From Promethearchaeota archaeon (GTDB taxonomy: Archaea; Asgardarchaeota; Lokiarchaeia; Sigyniarchaeales; SOKP01), in contig JAEOUA010000010.1 of NCBI GenBank assembly GCA_016839555.1, positions 1 to 64,000 on the forward strand: a stretch of 64,000 bases of DNA, in the 5' to 3' direction. The position numbers and the translations under genes were made by a program. Every line of letters begins with the position of its first letter. Position 1 is the stretch's first letter. Positions 56,022-64,000 of the stretch are shown here, in pieces. The notes beneath the pieces were generated by a model, which saw nothing but the letters and a program-made list of their open reading frames with translations, searched no databases and was not told the origin of the DNA.

Positions 56022-57122
56022 ATGAGAAAAATTGGATTAATAGTAAATCCTATAGCGGGTATGGGGGGGTCCGTAGGATTAAAGGGAACAGATGGAGAAA
56101 TTTATAAGAAGGCTATTGAATTAGGGGCTGAACCAGTCACACCCAAAAGAATTGAAAGATTTTTATCTAATATTAAACAAAAAGAGAATTTATTATTTTT
56201 AGTGGCGTCCGGTAAGATGGGAGAAAACTATTTAAAAGATCTTAATTTTAATTTTGAAGTTGTCGGTGAAATTGCTGAAAAAACTACCGCCGATGATACA
56301 AAAAGAATAGCAAAAGAAATGTTAAAAAAACATATTGAAATACTGATCTTTTGTGGTGGAGATGGAACCGCAAGAGATATTTATGATGTGGTTGACTTAA
56401 AAATCCCGGTTATTGGTATTCCATCTGGAGTAAAAATGTTTAGTTCTATTTTTGCGATAAATCCACAAGCAGCATATAATCTACTGGAAAGTTTTTTAGA
56501 AGGATCAGAGCTTCAAGAAAATGAAGTCCTTGATATTGATGAGAAAGCATTTCGAGAAGATAAACTTGATTCAAAACTCTATGGATATTTAAAAATTCCT
56601 AAGGTTAGACAATTTATTCAAGGGGGTAAAAAAGCATCTGGAAAAAAAAGAAGTGAAGCAGAAAATAAAATACAGATTGCAAAATATATAATTGATGATA
56701 TGAAGGAGAATGTTGTATATTTTTTAGGCCCAGGAACAACCGTAAAATCGATTTCAAACGAACTTAATATACCCAAATCACTCTTAGGGATTGATGCCAT
56801 ATATAATAAAGAATTATTAGAGAAGGATATAAATGAAGCAAAAATTTTGGAAATTTTAGAAGAATATAATAATGGGAAAATTGTAATTTCGCCGATAGGA
56901 GGGCAAGGTTTTATTTTTGGGAGAGGTAATAAACAGTTTACACCTGAAGTTATAAAGAAAATTGGAAGAGAAAATATTATTGTGGTTTCTACTGAGGAGA
57001 AATTAAAAGAGCTTAATTGCCTGCGAGTTGATACTGGCGATTTAGAAGCAGATAATATGCTAAAAGGGTTTAAAAAAGTTATCGTTGGTTCTAAAGAAAA
57101 AGAACTTATTGAAGTGAAATAA
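56022..57122 (+). CDS. ATP-NAD/AcoX kinase family protein
   Basis: 366 residues. N-terminal LIVNPIAGMGGSVGLKGTDG, then FCGGDGTARDIYD (about 105-117; the GGDGT nucleotide motif) and a GIPSGVKMFSSIFAINP block. These are the COG3199/AcoX hallmarks of the predicted ATP-NAD kinases of archaea and bacteria. The natural substrate is unproven for most members. It is 24 bases upstream of the aminotransferase gene, perhaps one transcript. Confidence 0.88.
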   Translation: MRKIGLIVNPIAGMGGSVGLKGTDGEIYKKAIELGAEPVTPKRIERFLSNIKQKENLLFLVASGKMGENYLKDLNFNFEVVGEIAEKTTADDTKRIAKEMLKKHIEILIFCGGDGTARDIYDVVDLKIPVIGIPSGVKMFSSIFAINPQAAYNLLESFLEGSELQENEVLDIDEKAFREDKLDSKLYGYLKIPKVRQFIQGGKKASGKKRSEAENKIQIAKYIIDDMKENVVYFLGPGTTVKSISNELNIPKSLLGIDAIYNKELLEKDINEAKILEILEEYNNGKIVISPIGGQGFIFGRGNKQFTPEVIKKIGRENIIVVSTEEKLKELNCLRVDTGDLEADNMLKGFKKVIVGSKEKELIEVK

Positions 57123-57146
57123 AAAGAATAAACTTTTCGATGAAAA

Positions 57147-58124
57147 ATGAAAGAAATAAGATTAGATAAAAATGAAATGCCTTATCCGCCTCCAAAAAGC
57201 ATCAGAGATTCCATAAAAGAATTATTAAAAAATATAAATCGGTATACGCCTCAAGAACTAGTTAACGAATTACTGTATGTATTATCTAAATATAATAATA
57301 TAGAGAAAGAGACCATAATATTAAGTTCTGGCTCAGATATTTTAATTAAGGAATTTATTTTTCTTTTTTCGGAACTTAGTCAATTAATCATTGCCGACCC
57401 AACATTTATCATAATTAATAATGCAGCCATGAAAAGCTCTTCAGAACTTTTAAAAGTTAAGCTCTCTGAGCCAGAATTTAAATTTCCGGTAGATTTCATT
57501 AGAAATGAATTAGATAAACCTACTTTAATCGTATTAGACAATCCAAATAATCCCACAGGCAAATTAATTATAACACAAGAAGAAGTAAAAGCTCTCTTAA
57601 AAAATGAAAATATCATTCTATTAATTGATGAAGCTTATTATGAATTTTCTGGGATTACATTTCTTCCTTTAATCAAAGTATTTCCTAACCTCGCTATATT
57701 AAGGACGTTAAGTAAATCATTTGGATTAGCTGGCTCGGGAATAGGCTATTTATTGGCTGGAAAAAAGATTCAAGAGAAATTCGAGGGATTAGAGATTATG
57801 CTTCCATCTCCTAGCGTGATAGGTGCTATATCAGCCTTGAATGAAAAAGGCTATATGGGTGAATATATAAAGCATGTAAATGAAGAAAAGAAGAAAATAA
57901 TAGAGCAACTTAATGATCTGGGAGTAATTTGTTATCCAAGTAGCACTAATTTTCTATTAGTGAAAACAAACACTCCTAATATAGCTAAAAAATTAGCCGA
58001 GAAAGGAGTATACGTCTATGATGCCTCCAATTATTTTAATTCGAATTATATCAGAGTGACGATTGGTTCCAATAATGAAAATGAATATTTTTTACAAAGT
58101 ATGAAAGAAATTATAAAAAAATAG
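57147..58124 (+). CDS. PLP-dependent aminotransferase, HisC/class I-II
   Basis: 325 residues. LDKNEMPYPPP at the start, LSSGSDILI, LDNPNNPTGKLI (about 130-141), IDEAYYEF and LSKSFGLAGSGIGY (about 188-201), in which the Lys binds PLP. Best fits histidinol-phosphate aminotransferase or related amino-acid aminotransferases. It is short (HisC is about 350), and no his genes are near, so it may serve another amino acid. Follows the NAD-kinase-like gene closely. Confidence 0.85.
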   Translation: MKEIRLDKNEMPYPPPKSIRDSIKELLKNINRYTPQELVNELLYVLSKYNNIEKETIILSSGSDILIKEFIFLFSELSQLIIADPTFIIINNAAMKSSSELLKVKLSEPEFKFPVDFIRNELDKPTLIVLDNPNNPTGKLIITQEEVKALLKNENIILLIDEAYYEFSGITFLPLIKVFPNLAILRTLSKSFGLAGSGIGYLLAGKKIQEKFEGLEIMLPSPSVIGAISALNEKGYMGEYIKHVNEEKKKIIEQLNDLGVICYPSSTNFLLVKTNTPNIAKKLAEKGVYVYDASNYFNSNYIRVTIGSNNENEYFLQSMKEIIKK

Positions 58125-58229
58125 TAATTAAAAATCTTTAAGAATAATCTCGAAAAATTTTTAATATTAAAACTCAAAATAAAGGTATAAAAAAAATAAT
58201 TAGTTAATTCTATATAATTGGTGATTTAA

Positions 58230-59063
58230 ATGGTTAAAGATATTAAAAATGTAGCAGTAATAGGATCAGGATTTACTGGAAAACAAATTGCGGCGAGAAG
58301 TGCTCTCTATGATTTTAAAACATATCTATATGATATAGATTCTATAGCTTTAAAAGAAGCAGAAAAACTTTTAGATAAAATGTTTCGCCCTAAAGATAAA
58401 AAACTTAAGCGAGATAATTTGATATTAACGGAAGATCTTTCTCAAGCATTAAAAAATGCAGATCTTGTGATTGAGGCGGTTCCTGAGGATGTAGAAATTA
58501 AAAAAAAGGTATTTAGTCAAATTGATGAGCTTGCTCCACCTCATACAATTATCGGAACAAATAGTTCTTCTTTTCCTGTTTCGAAAATGGAGAATGCCGT
58601 GAAACGTAAGGATAAATTGTTGAATATCCATTTTTATCCTCCCATTCCCCTTCGCCCCATGGCTGATATCATGAGAGGAAGCGAAACAAGCGAAGAAACT
58701 TTTCAGAAGGGCAAAAAATGGATTGAAGATATAGATTGTACCCCATTAATAGTTAAAAAAGAAATTATGGGATTTGTTTTCAATAGGATCTGGCGAGCGG
58801 CAAAGAGAGAAGCCCTCCATATGTGGGCGGGAGGATATGTTGATTTTGAGACAATAGATACTGCGTGGAAGATTTTTACCGGTATGAATATGGGGCCCTT
58901 CGAGCTCATGGATGGAGTAGGCTTAGATATTACTTATAATGTCGAAATGTCTTATTATAAGGAAAGTGGAGACCCAAAGGATAAACCTCCAGAAAAATTA
59001 AAGGAAAAACTAGAACGAGGAGAATTAGGATTAAAAACCAAAAAAGGTTTTTACAAATGGTAA
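58230..59063 (+). CDS. 3-hydroxyacyl-CoA dehydrogenase family protein
   Basis: 277 residues. Rossmann GSGFTGKQIA (near residue 11), DADLVIEAVPEDVEIK, GTNSSSFPVS, IHFYPPIPLRPMADIMRG (about 133-150), and a C-terminal helical domain ending GLKTKKGFYKW. Catalytic His in IHF and Asn in MNMGPF fit. It oxidises 3-hydroxyacyl substrates with NAD; the HFYPP variant and the neighbouring BKACE suggest a non-fatty substrate such as carnitine-like 3-hydroxy acid. Confidence 0.85.
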   Translation: MVKDIKNVAVIGSGFTGKQIAARSALYDFKTYLYDIDSIALKEAEKLLDKMFRPKDKKLKRDNLILTEDLSQALKNADLVIEAVPEDVEIKKKVFSQIDELAPPHTIIGTNSSSFPVSKMENAVKRKDKLLNIHFYPPIPLRPMADIMRGSETSEETFQKGKKWIEDIDCTPLIVKKEIMGFVFNRIWRAAKREALHMWAGGYVDFETIDTAWKIFTGMNMGPFELMDGVGLDITYNVEMSYYKESGDPKDKPPEKLKEKLERGELGLKTKKGFYKW

Positions 59064-59244
59064 ATCTCGGAAAATTTAGGGTTTAAGTTATCCTTTTTTG
59101 TCCTTTTTAATTTAACTCTTTTTGAAAAAGAATCAAAATCTAAAAAACTTTTTTTAAAAAAAATCCCAATTCATATCTTATCAAAATTCTTATATATTTT
59201 TTTATCTAAATTATTAATTAACTAATAAAAAATATAAAATAAAA

Positions 59245-60153
59245 ATGAAACCAGACCTTCTTACTCAAAAAAAGGTTATTATAACAGTTGCAATCACGGG
59301 TGGAGCCCACGGAAAATGGGCTAATCCAAACTTACCTATTACTCCTGAAGAGCAAGCGCAAGCCGCTCTCGAATGTTATAATGCAGGCGCAGCTATATGT
59401 CATCTCCACGTACGAGGAGAAGATGGGCAAAATACTCCTAACATAGATGTATATAATAAAGCAGTCAAACTAATTAAAGAAAAATGTCCAATTATCGTTC
59501 AAATTGGGAATGGAATAGGAGCATGGATTGAACATGGAGTAAAGGTAAGTAGTAGTGGGAAACCATATGGTCAAGCAATTATAATGGCTTCCCTCAAGCA
59601 ACGATTAAACTTATTTACTATTTCCCCTCAACCAGAGATGTTTACGATTAATGCAGGTACTTTTGAATTCAGAACACGATATGGAAGCCACACATTCGAC
59701 AATCCTTTAAAATTTAATCAGAGATTTGTAAAACAATGTAAAAAATTAGGTTGTGGGATTGAAATTGAGGTATATGATTCCGGTCATATTTCCAATATTA
59801 TGGATTTAGTTGATATGAAAGTTCTAGAACCCCCCCTCCATTTCAGTTTAGTTTTAGGTATAAAGGGTGGCGCTCCCGCTACGGTAGAAAATTTACTACA
59901 TTTGGTTCATCAACTTCCAGAGGATTCTACATGGCAAGTCGTGACTATTGGAAGATTTAATCTCAGAACAACAGTTATTGCTATGTGTATGGGAGGAAAT
60001 ATTAGAACGGGCTTAGAAGATACTATTTATTATGATAAAGGAGAGCTCGCAGCGGGGAATGCTCAACTTGTGAAACGGATGGTAAGATTAGCTAAAGAAA
60101 TTGGAAGAGAACCCGCCAGTGTGAATGAAACAAAAAGTATGCTCAATTTATAA
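59245..60153 (+). CDS. Beta-keto acid cleavage enzyme (BKACE, DUF849)
   Basis: 302 residues. VAITGGAHGKWANPNLPITPEEQA, CHLHVRGEDG, QIGNGIGAW, FEFRTRYGSH..., EIEVYDSGHI and the C-terminal GGNIRTGLEDTIYYDKGELA are the DUF849 blocks. These zinc enzymes cleave a beta-keto acid with acetyl-CoA, giving acetoacetate and a new CoA ester. The preceding dehydrogenase could supply the 3-keto acid. The His/Asp ligands (HLHVR) are intact. Confidence 0.88.
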   Translation: MKPDLLTQKKVIITVAITGGAHGKWANPNLPITPEEQAQAALECYNAGAAICHLHVRGEDGQNTPNIDVYNKAVKLIKEKCPIIVQIGNGIGAWIEHGVKVSSSGKPYGQAIIMASLKQRLNLFTISPQPEMFTINAGTFEFRTRYGSHTFDNPLKFNQRFVKQCKKLGCGIEIEVYDSGHISNIMDLVDMKVLEPPLHFSLVLGIKGGAPATVENLLHLVHQLPEDSTWQVVTIGRFNLRTTVIAMCMGGNIRTGLEDTIYYDKGELAAGNAQLVKRMVRLAKEIGREPASVNETKSMLNL

Positions 60154-60417
60154 GTTATTTTTTTTAATAATCTTGGAACTCAAACATTATTAGATTTTTT
60201 TATGTTTTTTATATTAAATTTTATTGAAATTTAAGTATTAATAGTGAATTTAATACAAAATTAAAATTTTTATTAAACATCTAATTAAAACTTACTTTTT
60301 TGGATCTAATTAATCATTTTTAAATGTTTTGATTTATAATCATATTTATATACACAAATTATCTTAACTTAAGTAAGAATTATTATAATTTTTATTAATT
60401 GATTTGCATAGATTATT

Positions 60418-60666
60418 ATGAATGGAATGAAACCTTTTTACATTGGAAAATTCAGAGGCAGAATAAAATCGTATCTCAAGGTTGAAAGTTTTACCGTAGA
60501 TGATGTTATTGAGGATGTTTTGGCCCGAATTCCTCGTGATGATGATGGAGAATTAAAGATTTATAAAATTAATATCATTTCAGGTGAGAAAAGGTTAGTG
60601 AAAAAGGTTTTAATTATAAACGAATTATTTATTTCGGAAAGAGAAGAAAGAACCCTAATTCATTAA
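60418..60666 (+). CDS. Small unknown protein
   Basis: 82 residues. MNGMKPFYIGKFRGRIKSYLKVESFTVDDVIEDVLARIPRDDDGELKIYKINIISGEKR... is compact, with a mixed strand-helix-strand pattern. No cysteines, TM helix or known motif. It lies 264 bases after BKACE and before a long gap. Coding looks likely from the amino-acid composition. Confidence 0.5.
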   Translation: MNGMKPFYIGKFRGRIKSYLKVESFTVDDVIEDVLARIPRDDDGELKIYKINIISGEKRLVKKVLIINELFISEREERTLIH

Positions 60667-60812
60667 GATTTTTAGAAATAAAAATATAGTATTCATAATT
60701 TTTTTAAAGTTTGTATCTGTTTCTCAATTCTTAAAAAAATAAAAAAATGCTATTGATATATTCTGGATATTACATCATTTAATAATTTTGCATTTTCTCT
60801 TTAATTATTTAA

Positions 60813-60956
60813 ATGGAATTATTAGAAACCGAGATTGAAATTTATAATAGTAAGTTAAGATTATTCAATTGGTTATATGAGGAGATGCAACTATTTTACA
60901 GCGATTTAAGGGAAGAAATTAATCAGAAAGGAAAAAATTTACCCATAAATCTTTAA
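60813..60956 (+). CDS. Possible 47-residue small protein
   Basis: ATG 60813 to stop 60954-60956 encodes MELLETEIEIYNSKLRLFNW... with regular Glu/Leu/Tyr use. It is followed 27 bases later by a hairpin plus T-run, consistent with a short transcript unit. It is too short to be certain; it could also be noncoding. The rest of 60667-61281 holds only hairpins. Confidence 0.4.
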   Translation: MELLETEIEIYNSKLRLFNWLYEEMQLFYSDLREEINQKGKNLPINL

Positions 60957-60982
60957 ATAGTAATCTTCATAAAAGAGAATTC

Positions 60983-61010
60983 AAAAAGCTTGAAAAATTA
61001 CGCTTTTTTT
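60983..61010 (+). terminator. Hairpin plus T-run terminator
   Basis: AAAAAGC (60983-60989) pairs with GCTTTTT (61002-61008) across a 12-base loop, with further Ts after. It looks like an intrinsic terminator for the small ORF at 60813. Confidence 0.5.
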
Positions 61011-61079
61011 ATAATAATTCTTCTTGATTCCTTTAGTAGGGAGTAATGATATTTATTAACATTAAGATCGAAAAATAGA

Positions 61080-61219
61080 TCGTGAAATCTGGCTTTCACG
61101 AACATATACCTATATGCCCATAATATAGATGTATATTCAATTTAGAGGAAAAGATTAGGAATATAATGAAATATAATTATTAATCAAAGGTGAAAAATTC
61201 AGAAGAAGATTATTCTTCT
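61080..61219. other. Two hairpins in the gap before the MFS gene
   Basis: A stem of TCGTGAAA/TTTCACGA (61080-61101, 6-base loop) and a second, AGAAGAA-GATTA-TTCTTCT (61201-61219). Both are perfect. No ORF lies over them. They may be ncRNA structures or the 3' end of the minus-strand transporter transcript, whose stop is at 61282. Confidence 0.4.
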
Positions 61220-61281
61220 TATTTCAGTAGCAAAAAATTTAAAATTAAAATTAAAGTGAAATAAAAATAAAAAAAAGATAT

Positions 61282-62757
61282 TTATTTTGTTAATTCAGGA
61301 TGTTTTGCTAATTCTTCTCTCATTTTCAAAAGTCTATCACCGTGAAGCTTGTACAACTTGAAAAATAGTATGGATACCAAGCAACCAAGCGCTGGGAATA
61401 AGAAAATTATTAATTTCAATCCGAGTATAACATCAACTCCGCCTTGAGGTTTATAGCCTCCTGCCCAACTGGTCCCTTGAAAGACTATAAATATGGTTAA
61501 CATTGTAAGGATTGTACTAATCCTATGAATAAATGCATTAATCCCATAGAACACACCAGATCTTTTCACACCAAAATTAAGAGCATCTTCGTCTATAATG
61601 TCGCCATGAATAATATCAACATAAAATAATGCGCCTCCTAAGCCAAGTCCTTGTAATGCAGTGATTAATATACCAAGGATCTCCATTGTTCCAAAACCCC
61701 CAGCTTCACCTAATCTAATCACCTGGCCAAGGATTTCTATATCTACATAATTTTGCGCACCAGGTCCTAAAAAGAAATAGGGTACTAATAAAACAATCCA
61801 CAATCCTAATGTAATCATAATAGCATTACGCATTCCAACTTTTGATCCAAGCCACTTATGAAAAGGTAATACTAATGCAGCTACTAATAATGCACTCAAA
61901 AGAGAAATTGTTTTCAAAAATGCTAAATTGGGAGGAATATCAATAACATATTCAAAGTAGAGTGGGAAGATAGTAATTAATGTATTAAATACATACCATA
62001 TCATCGTATTTGCAATAACAAATTTCACGAATGTTTTATTTTTCAATGTAATTTTTAAAGATTGGAAAAAGCTTGGTCGCTTTGCTTCTAATTCATCTGA
62101 GATCCTCTTTTCTTTTATTCCTTTTAATAAAAATGGTACAGCAAAAACGATTACAACAATAGCTAAATAAATGCCCCAAATTGGATAAGCCGTTTTTAAT
62201 TGAGAGACGGTTACATTTCCTTTAGGAGTCTGAGGGGTGAGTGTCGGAATAGCAGCAAGCATAACAGCAAGTACTGTGAATCCCTTTATAAATATATTGG
62301 TTTGAGCTCGTTTAGATTCAGAGGTAAATTGTTCTGGAAAAATAGCGTTTACGTTTACGTCAAAAAGCGTATAAAAGAATTCAAACAGGATGATAATAGC
62401 TAAGAAGTAGGAAAATTCAGGAATTTTAGATTCCGTTGAAAATGGTACGAAAAAGAGAAAGAACATAGATAGTGCAAGGGGTACAATTGAGAGGATTAAA
62501 TAATATTTTCTCTTTCCTAATTTTCCTTTTTGTTTCGTTTTTTCTGATAACGCTCCCAAGATGGGGTCGTTTATCATATTCCAGAAGGTCCAAATTATAA
62601 ATCCAATCCATACTAAATTCCCTAATTGTATTACAGAGAAATAATATGTAAATACCAGCAGAGAAAATGCTTGATATGTTGCTTGGTCGGGGATTGCGGA
62701 TAAACCGAAGAGCACTCTTTCTTTTAATGGAACTCTTTCTGTATCTTCTTGACTCAT
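61282..62757 (-). CDS. GPH-type sugar:cation symporter (MFS), third copy
   Basis: 491 residues, about 12 TM helices. The GPH loop reads MINDPILGALSEKTKQKGKLGKRKYYL, a weaker version of NDP..G...D....GRRRP, with the Asp and Arg replaced by Glu/Lys. It is related to the transporter at 33479. The substrate is unknown; the loop changes suggest a different specificity or cation. Confidence 0.82.
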   Translation of the reverse strand: MSQEDTERVPLKERVLFGLSAIPDQATYQAFSLLVFTYYFSVIQLGNLVWIGFIIWTFWNMINDPILGALSEKTKQKGKLGKRKYYLILSIVPLALSMFFLFFVPFSTESKIPEFSYFLAIIILFEFFYTLFDVNVNAIFPEQFTSESKRAQTNIFIKGFTVLAVMLAAIPTLTPQTPKGNVTVSQLKTAYPIWGIYLAIVVIVFAVPFLLKGIKEKRISDELEAKRPSFFQSLKITLKNKTFVKFVIANTMIWYVFNTLITIFPLYFEYVIDIPPNLAFLKTISLLSALLVAALVLPFHKWLGSKVGMRNAIMITLGLWIVLLVPYFFLGPGAQNYVDIEILGQVIRLGEAGGFGTMEILGILITALQGLGLGGALFYVDIIHGDIIDEDALNFGVKRSGVFYGINAFIHRISTILTMLTIFIVFQGTSWAGGYKPQGGVDVILGLKLIIFLFPALGCLVSILFFKLYKLHGDRLLKMREELAKHPELTK

Positions 62758-62921
62758 TCTTTTTTTCTCATTTTTATATAGTTTAGTTTTAAATAATAGA
62801 GCTAATTACATTTCTATTTGAAACTATTTAAAACTTTAGTTCTTAATATCATATGAATTATTGGCAATAAAATTTCTTAATATTTTAATTTATAATTTTT
62901 AATTTATCAATATATAAGCGC

Positions 62922-62945
62922 CTAGATGACGGAAAGTCATCTTAG
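62922..62945. other. Hairpin with GGAAA loop
   Basis: CTA-GATGAC, loop GGAAA, GTCATC-T-TAG (one bulged T). It is downstream of the membrane longin gene (stop 63089) by about 145 bases, in the 331-base gap 62758-63088. A structured RNA element is possible; otherwise the gap holds only AT-rich promoter-like sequence. Confidence 0.4.
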
Positions 62946-63088
62946 ATTTAAATATTAGGAATTTCCATAAACTTTTGAAACATTCCAGTAAAAATGTTCT
63001 TCTATTTTCTTATTTGAGAGTTTTAATGCATTTTTCGTAAATATTTTTTCTTTTCTATACTCCCTTTAATAGCTCTATGTGGATATTT

Positions 63089-63940
63089 TTAATGAGCTCG
63101 AAGCGTGTTAATAAATTCTCTGAAATCTCTTTCTTTAAAAGTTGATAAATCTTTGATTTTATTGATTTGATTAGAAATTATTTCTGAAAACTTATTTCGA
63201 TCGATTAAATCCACATCTATTTCTTTTGCAATAAAACATATTAATATGTAATTTTTTCCTTTCATTCGTGAATCTTCAACCGAAGAATCATCAATCAATG
63301 AGCTGTAAATAAAAGCAACCTCTCCCTGGATGCCCCCAAAAGGTAAAGGTCCAAATAAACCGGTTCGATAATAAATTCCTTGTCCTATCGCAGTATAAAA
63401 ATAGATTCCACTCTTTAATAGAAGATTATAATCGACGGGATATTCAGAAAAGAGATGTTGTGGTCCTTGAGAGCTCATTTTATAAAAGATTATATTATTT
63501 ACGATTCCTATATGGCTTCGCAAAGTTAAAGTAAAAATATAATAAGATATAATAAAGCTAAGTAAAGAAATAAAAAGTGCTTCTAAAATTACATCATATA
63601 AGCCATATGGAATATCATCTCCAAAAAAGATATAAATCAATACATTGGAATGAAGTAAAAGACTAATAACACTTATTATATTATAGATTAATACTTGAAT
63701 TTGTTTAATTGAAATTAAAATTATAAATAAATTTCCAAAAAGTAAAAAAGACAAGGTCTTATACATATGTAGGGCGGATAAAGGATTTGCATTAAATAAT
63801 TCGACTATAACGAAATGGATTATGATCGTTAACATTATACCGCCTGAAAAATTTCCTGCTAAAATAGGCTTTCTAATCCTAATAAAAAGAAATGATAGAA
63901 AAATTAATCCAATTACGATAAAATCTCTTAAAAAATTCAA
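63089..63940 (-). CDS. Polytopic membrane protein with C-terminal longin/roadblock-like domain
   Basis: 283 residues from a TTG start supported by AGGAG 10 bases upstream (63951-63955 on the plus strand, read as the minus). About five TM helices fill residues 5-150. After residue 170 the soluble part reads FYTAIGQGIYYRTGLFGPLPFGG, then EVAFIYSSLIDDSSVEDSRMKGKNYILICFIA and helices, resembling a longin-like fold. Longin domains usually partner GTPases, so this may place such a partner at the membrane. The fold call is by pattern. Confidence 0.6.
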   Translation of the reverse strand: MNFLRDFIVIGLIFLSFLFIRIRKPILAGNFSGGIMLTIIIHFVIVELFNANPLSALHMYKTLSFLLFGNLFIILISIKQIQVLIYNIISVISLLLHSNVLIYIFFGDDIPYGLYDVILEALFISLLSFIISYYIFTLTLRSHIGIVNNIIFYKMSSQGPQHLFSEYPVDYNLLLKSGIYFYTAIGQGIYYRTGLFGPLPFGGIQGEVAFIYSSLIDDSSVEDSRMKGKNYILICFIAKEIDVDLIDRNKFSEIISNQINKIKDLSTFKERDFREFINTLRAH

Positions 63941-63981
63941 AATATCAAAACTCCTGAAATATTCTGGTAATCCATCTAGTA

Positions 63982-63992
63982 AAAATATAAAT
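63982..63992 (-). promoter_or_regulatory. TATA-like element for the membrane longin gene
   Basis: ATTTATATTTT on the minus strand, about 42 bases upstream of the TTG start at 63940. Confidence 0.4.
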
Positions 63993-64000
63993 ACCCACCC

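Noticed and set aside
1..64000. CRISPR arrays, rRNA, tRNA, IS elements or integrated phage
   Set aside because: No regularly spaced repeats, no rRNA-like GC-rich stretch, no recognisable tRNA arms, and no transposase, integrase or capsid-like protein was seen.

Overview
The window looks like part of an Asgard archaeal (Lokiarchaeia-like) genome. It is very AT-rich (roughly 30% GC by eye, not computed). Its promoters contain TTTATATA-type boxes. It carries archaeal C1 and redox enzymes (formylmethanofuran dehydrogenase, tungsten aldehyde oxidoreductase, MinD-ferredoxin ATPases) beside genes typical of Asgard cytoplasm: three Ras-superfamily GTPases, longin/roadblock-like domains, HEAT and coiled-coil proteins, and many small zinc-ribbon proteins. 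I saw no rRNA, tRNA, CRISPR array, transposase or integrase.

Layout. 1-5.7 kb: the end of a calcium-repeat surface protein, a zinc-finger membrane protein, glutamate dehydrogenase, and a four-cluster ferredoxin overlapping an aldehyde:ferredoxin oxidoreductase. 5.7-14.1 kb: a DUF4184 membrane protein, a longin-like protein, a ribbon-helix-helix regulator divergent from a TFB/cyclin-like protein around a block of inverted repeats, TrmJ, an AbrB-solenoid protein, a HEAT/coiled-coil protein and unknowns. 14.5-19.6 kb: a longin-GTPase fusion, an M32 carboxypeptidase, a thiolase relic, and a Ras-like GTPase translationally coupled to a coiled-coil protein. 19.6-31.6 kb: an iron-sulfur protein, a sulfotransferase, PurD, a HEAT protein, a TumE-like toxin pair, a HAD hydrolase, a surface protein, a flavin reductase, an SDR pair and a transglutaminase-like protein. 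31.8-34.9 kb: two sugar-type MFS transporters. 35-41.5 kb, all on the minus strand: NifX-like protein, two MinD-ferredoxin ATPases, an iron-sulfur subunit and FwdB, FwdD, FwdA. 41.7-64 kb: a membrane PhoD-like phosphatase, a NIPA-like transporter, two ketol-acid-reductoisomerase-like paralogues, a Rab-like GTPase, an Mrp ATPase, two zinc-ribbon paralogues, an MFS transporter, two 7-TM paralogues, a nucleoside hydrolase, an NAD-kinase-like protein, an aminotransferase, a 3-hydroxyacyl-CoA dehydrogenase, BKACE, an MFS transporter and a membrane-anchored longin-like protein.

How the genes fit together. The AOR, glutamate dehydrogenase, iron-sulfur proteins, Fwd subunits and the hydroxyacyl-CoA dehydrogenase plus BKACE pair suggest an anaerobe that ferments amino acids or acids and passes electrons and one-carbon units through ferredoxin and formylmethanofuran. 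Tandem paralogue pairs are frequent (KARI-like, zinc-ribbon, 7-TM, MFS, SDR, MinD), often with one member having lost catalytic residues. Two otherwise convincing genes, a Rab-like GTPase and a CxxC-domain protein, have no ATG, GTG or TTG at the expected start.
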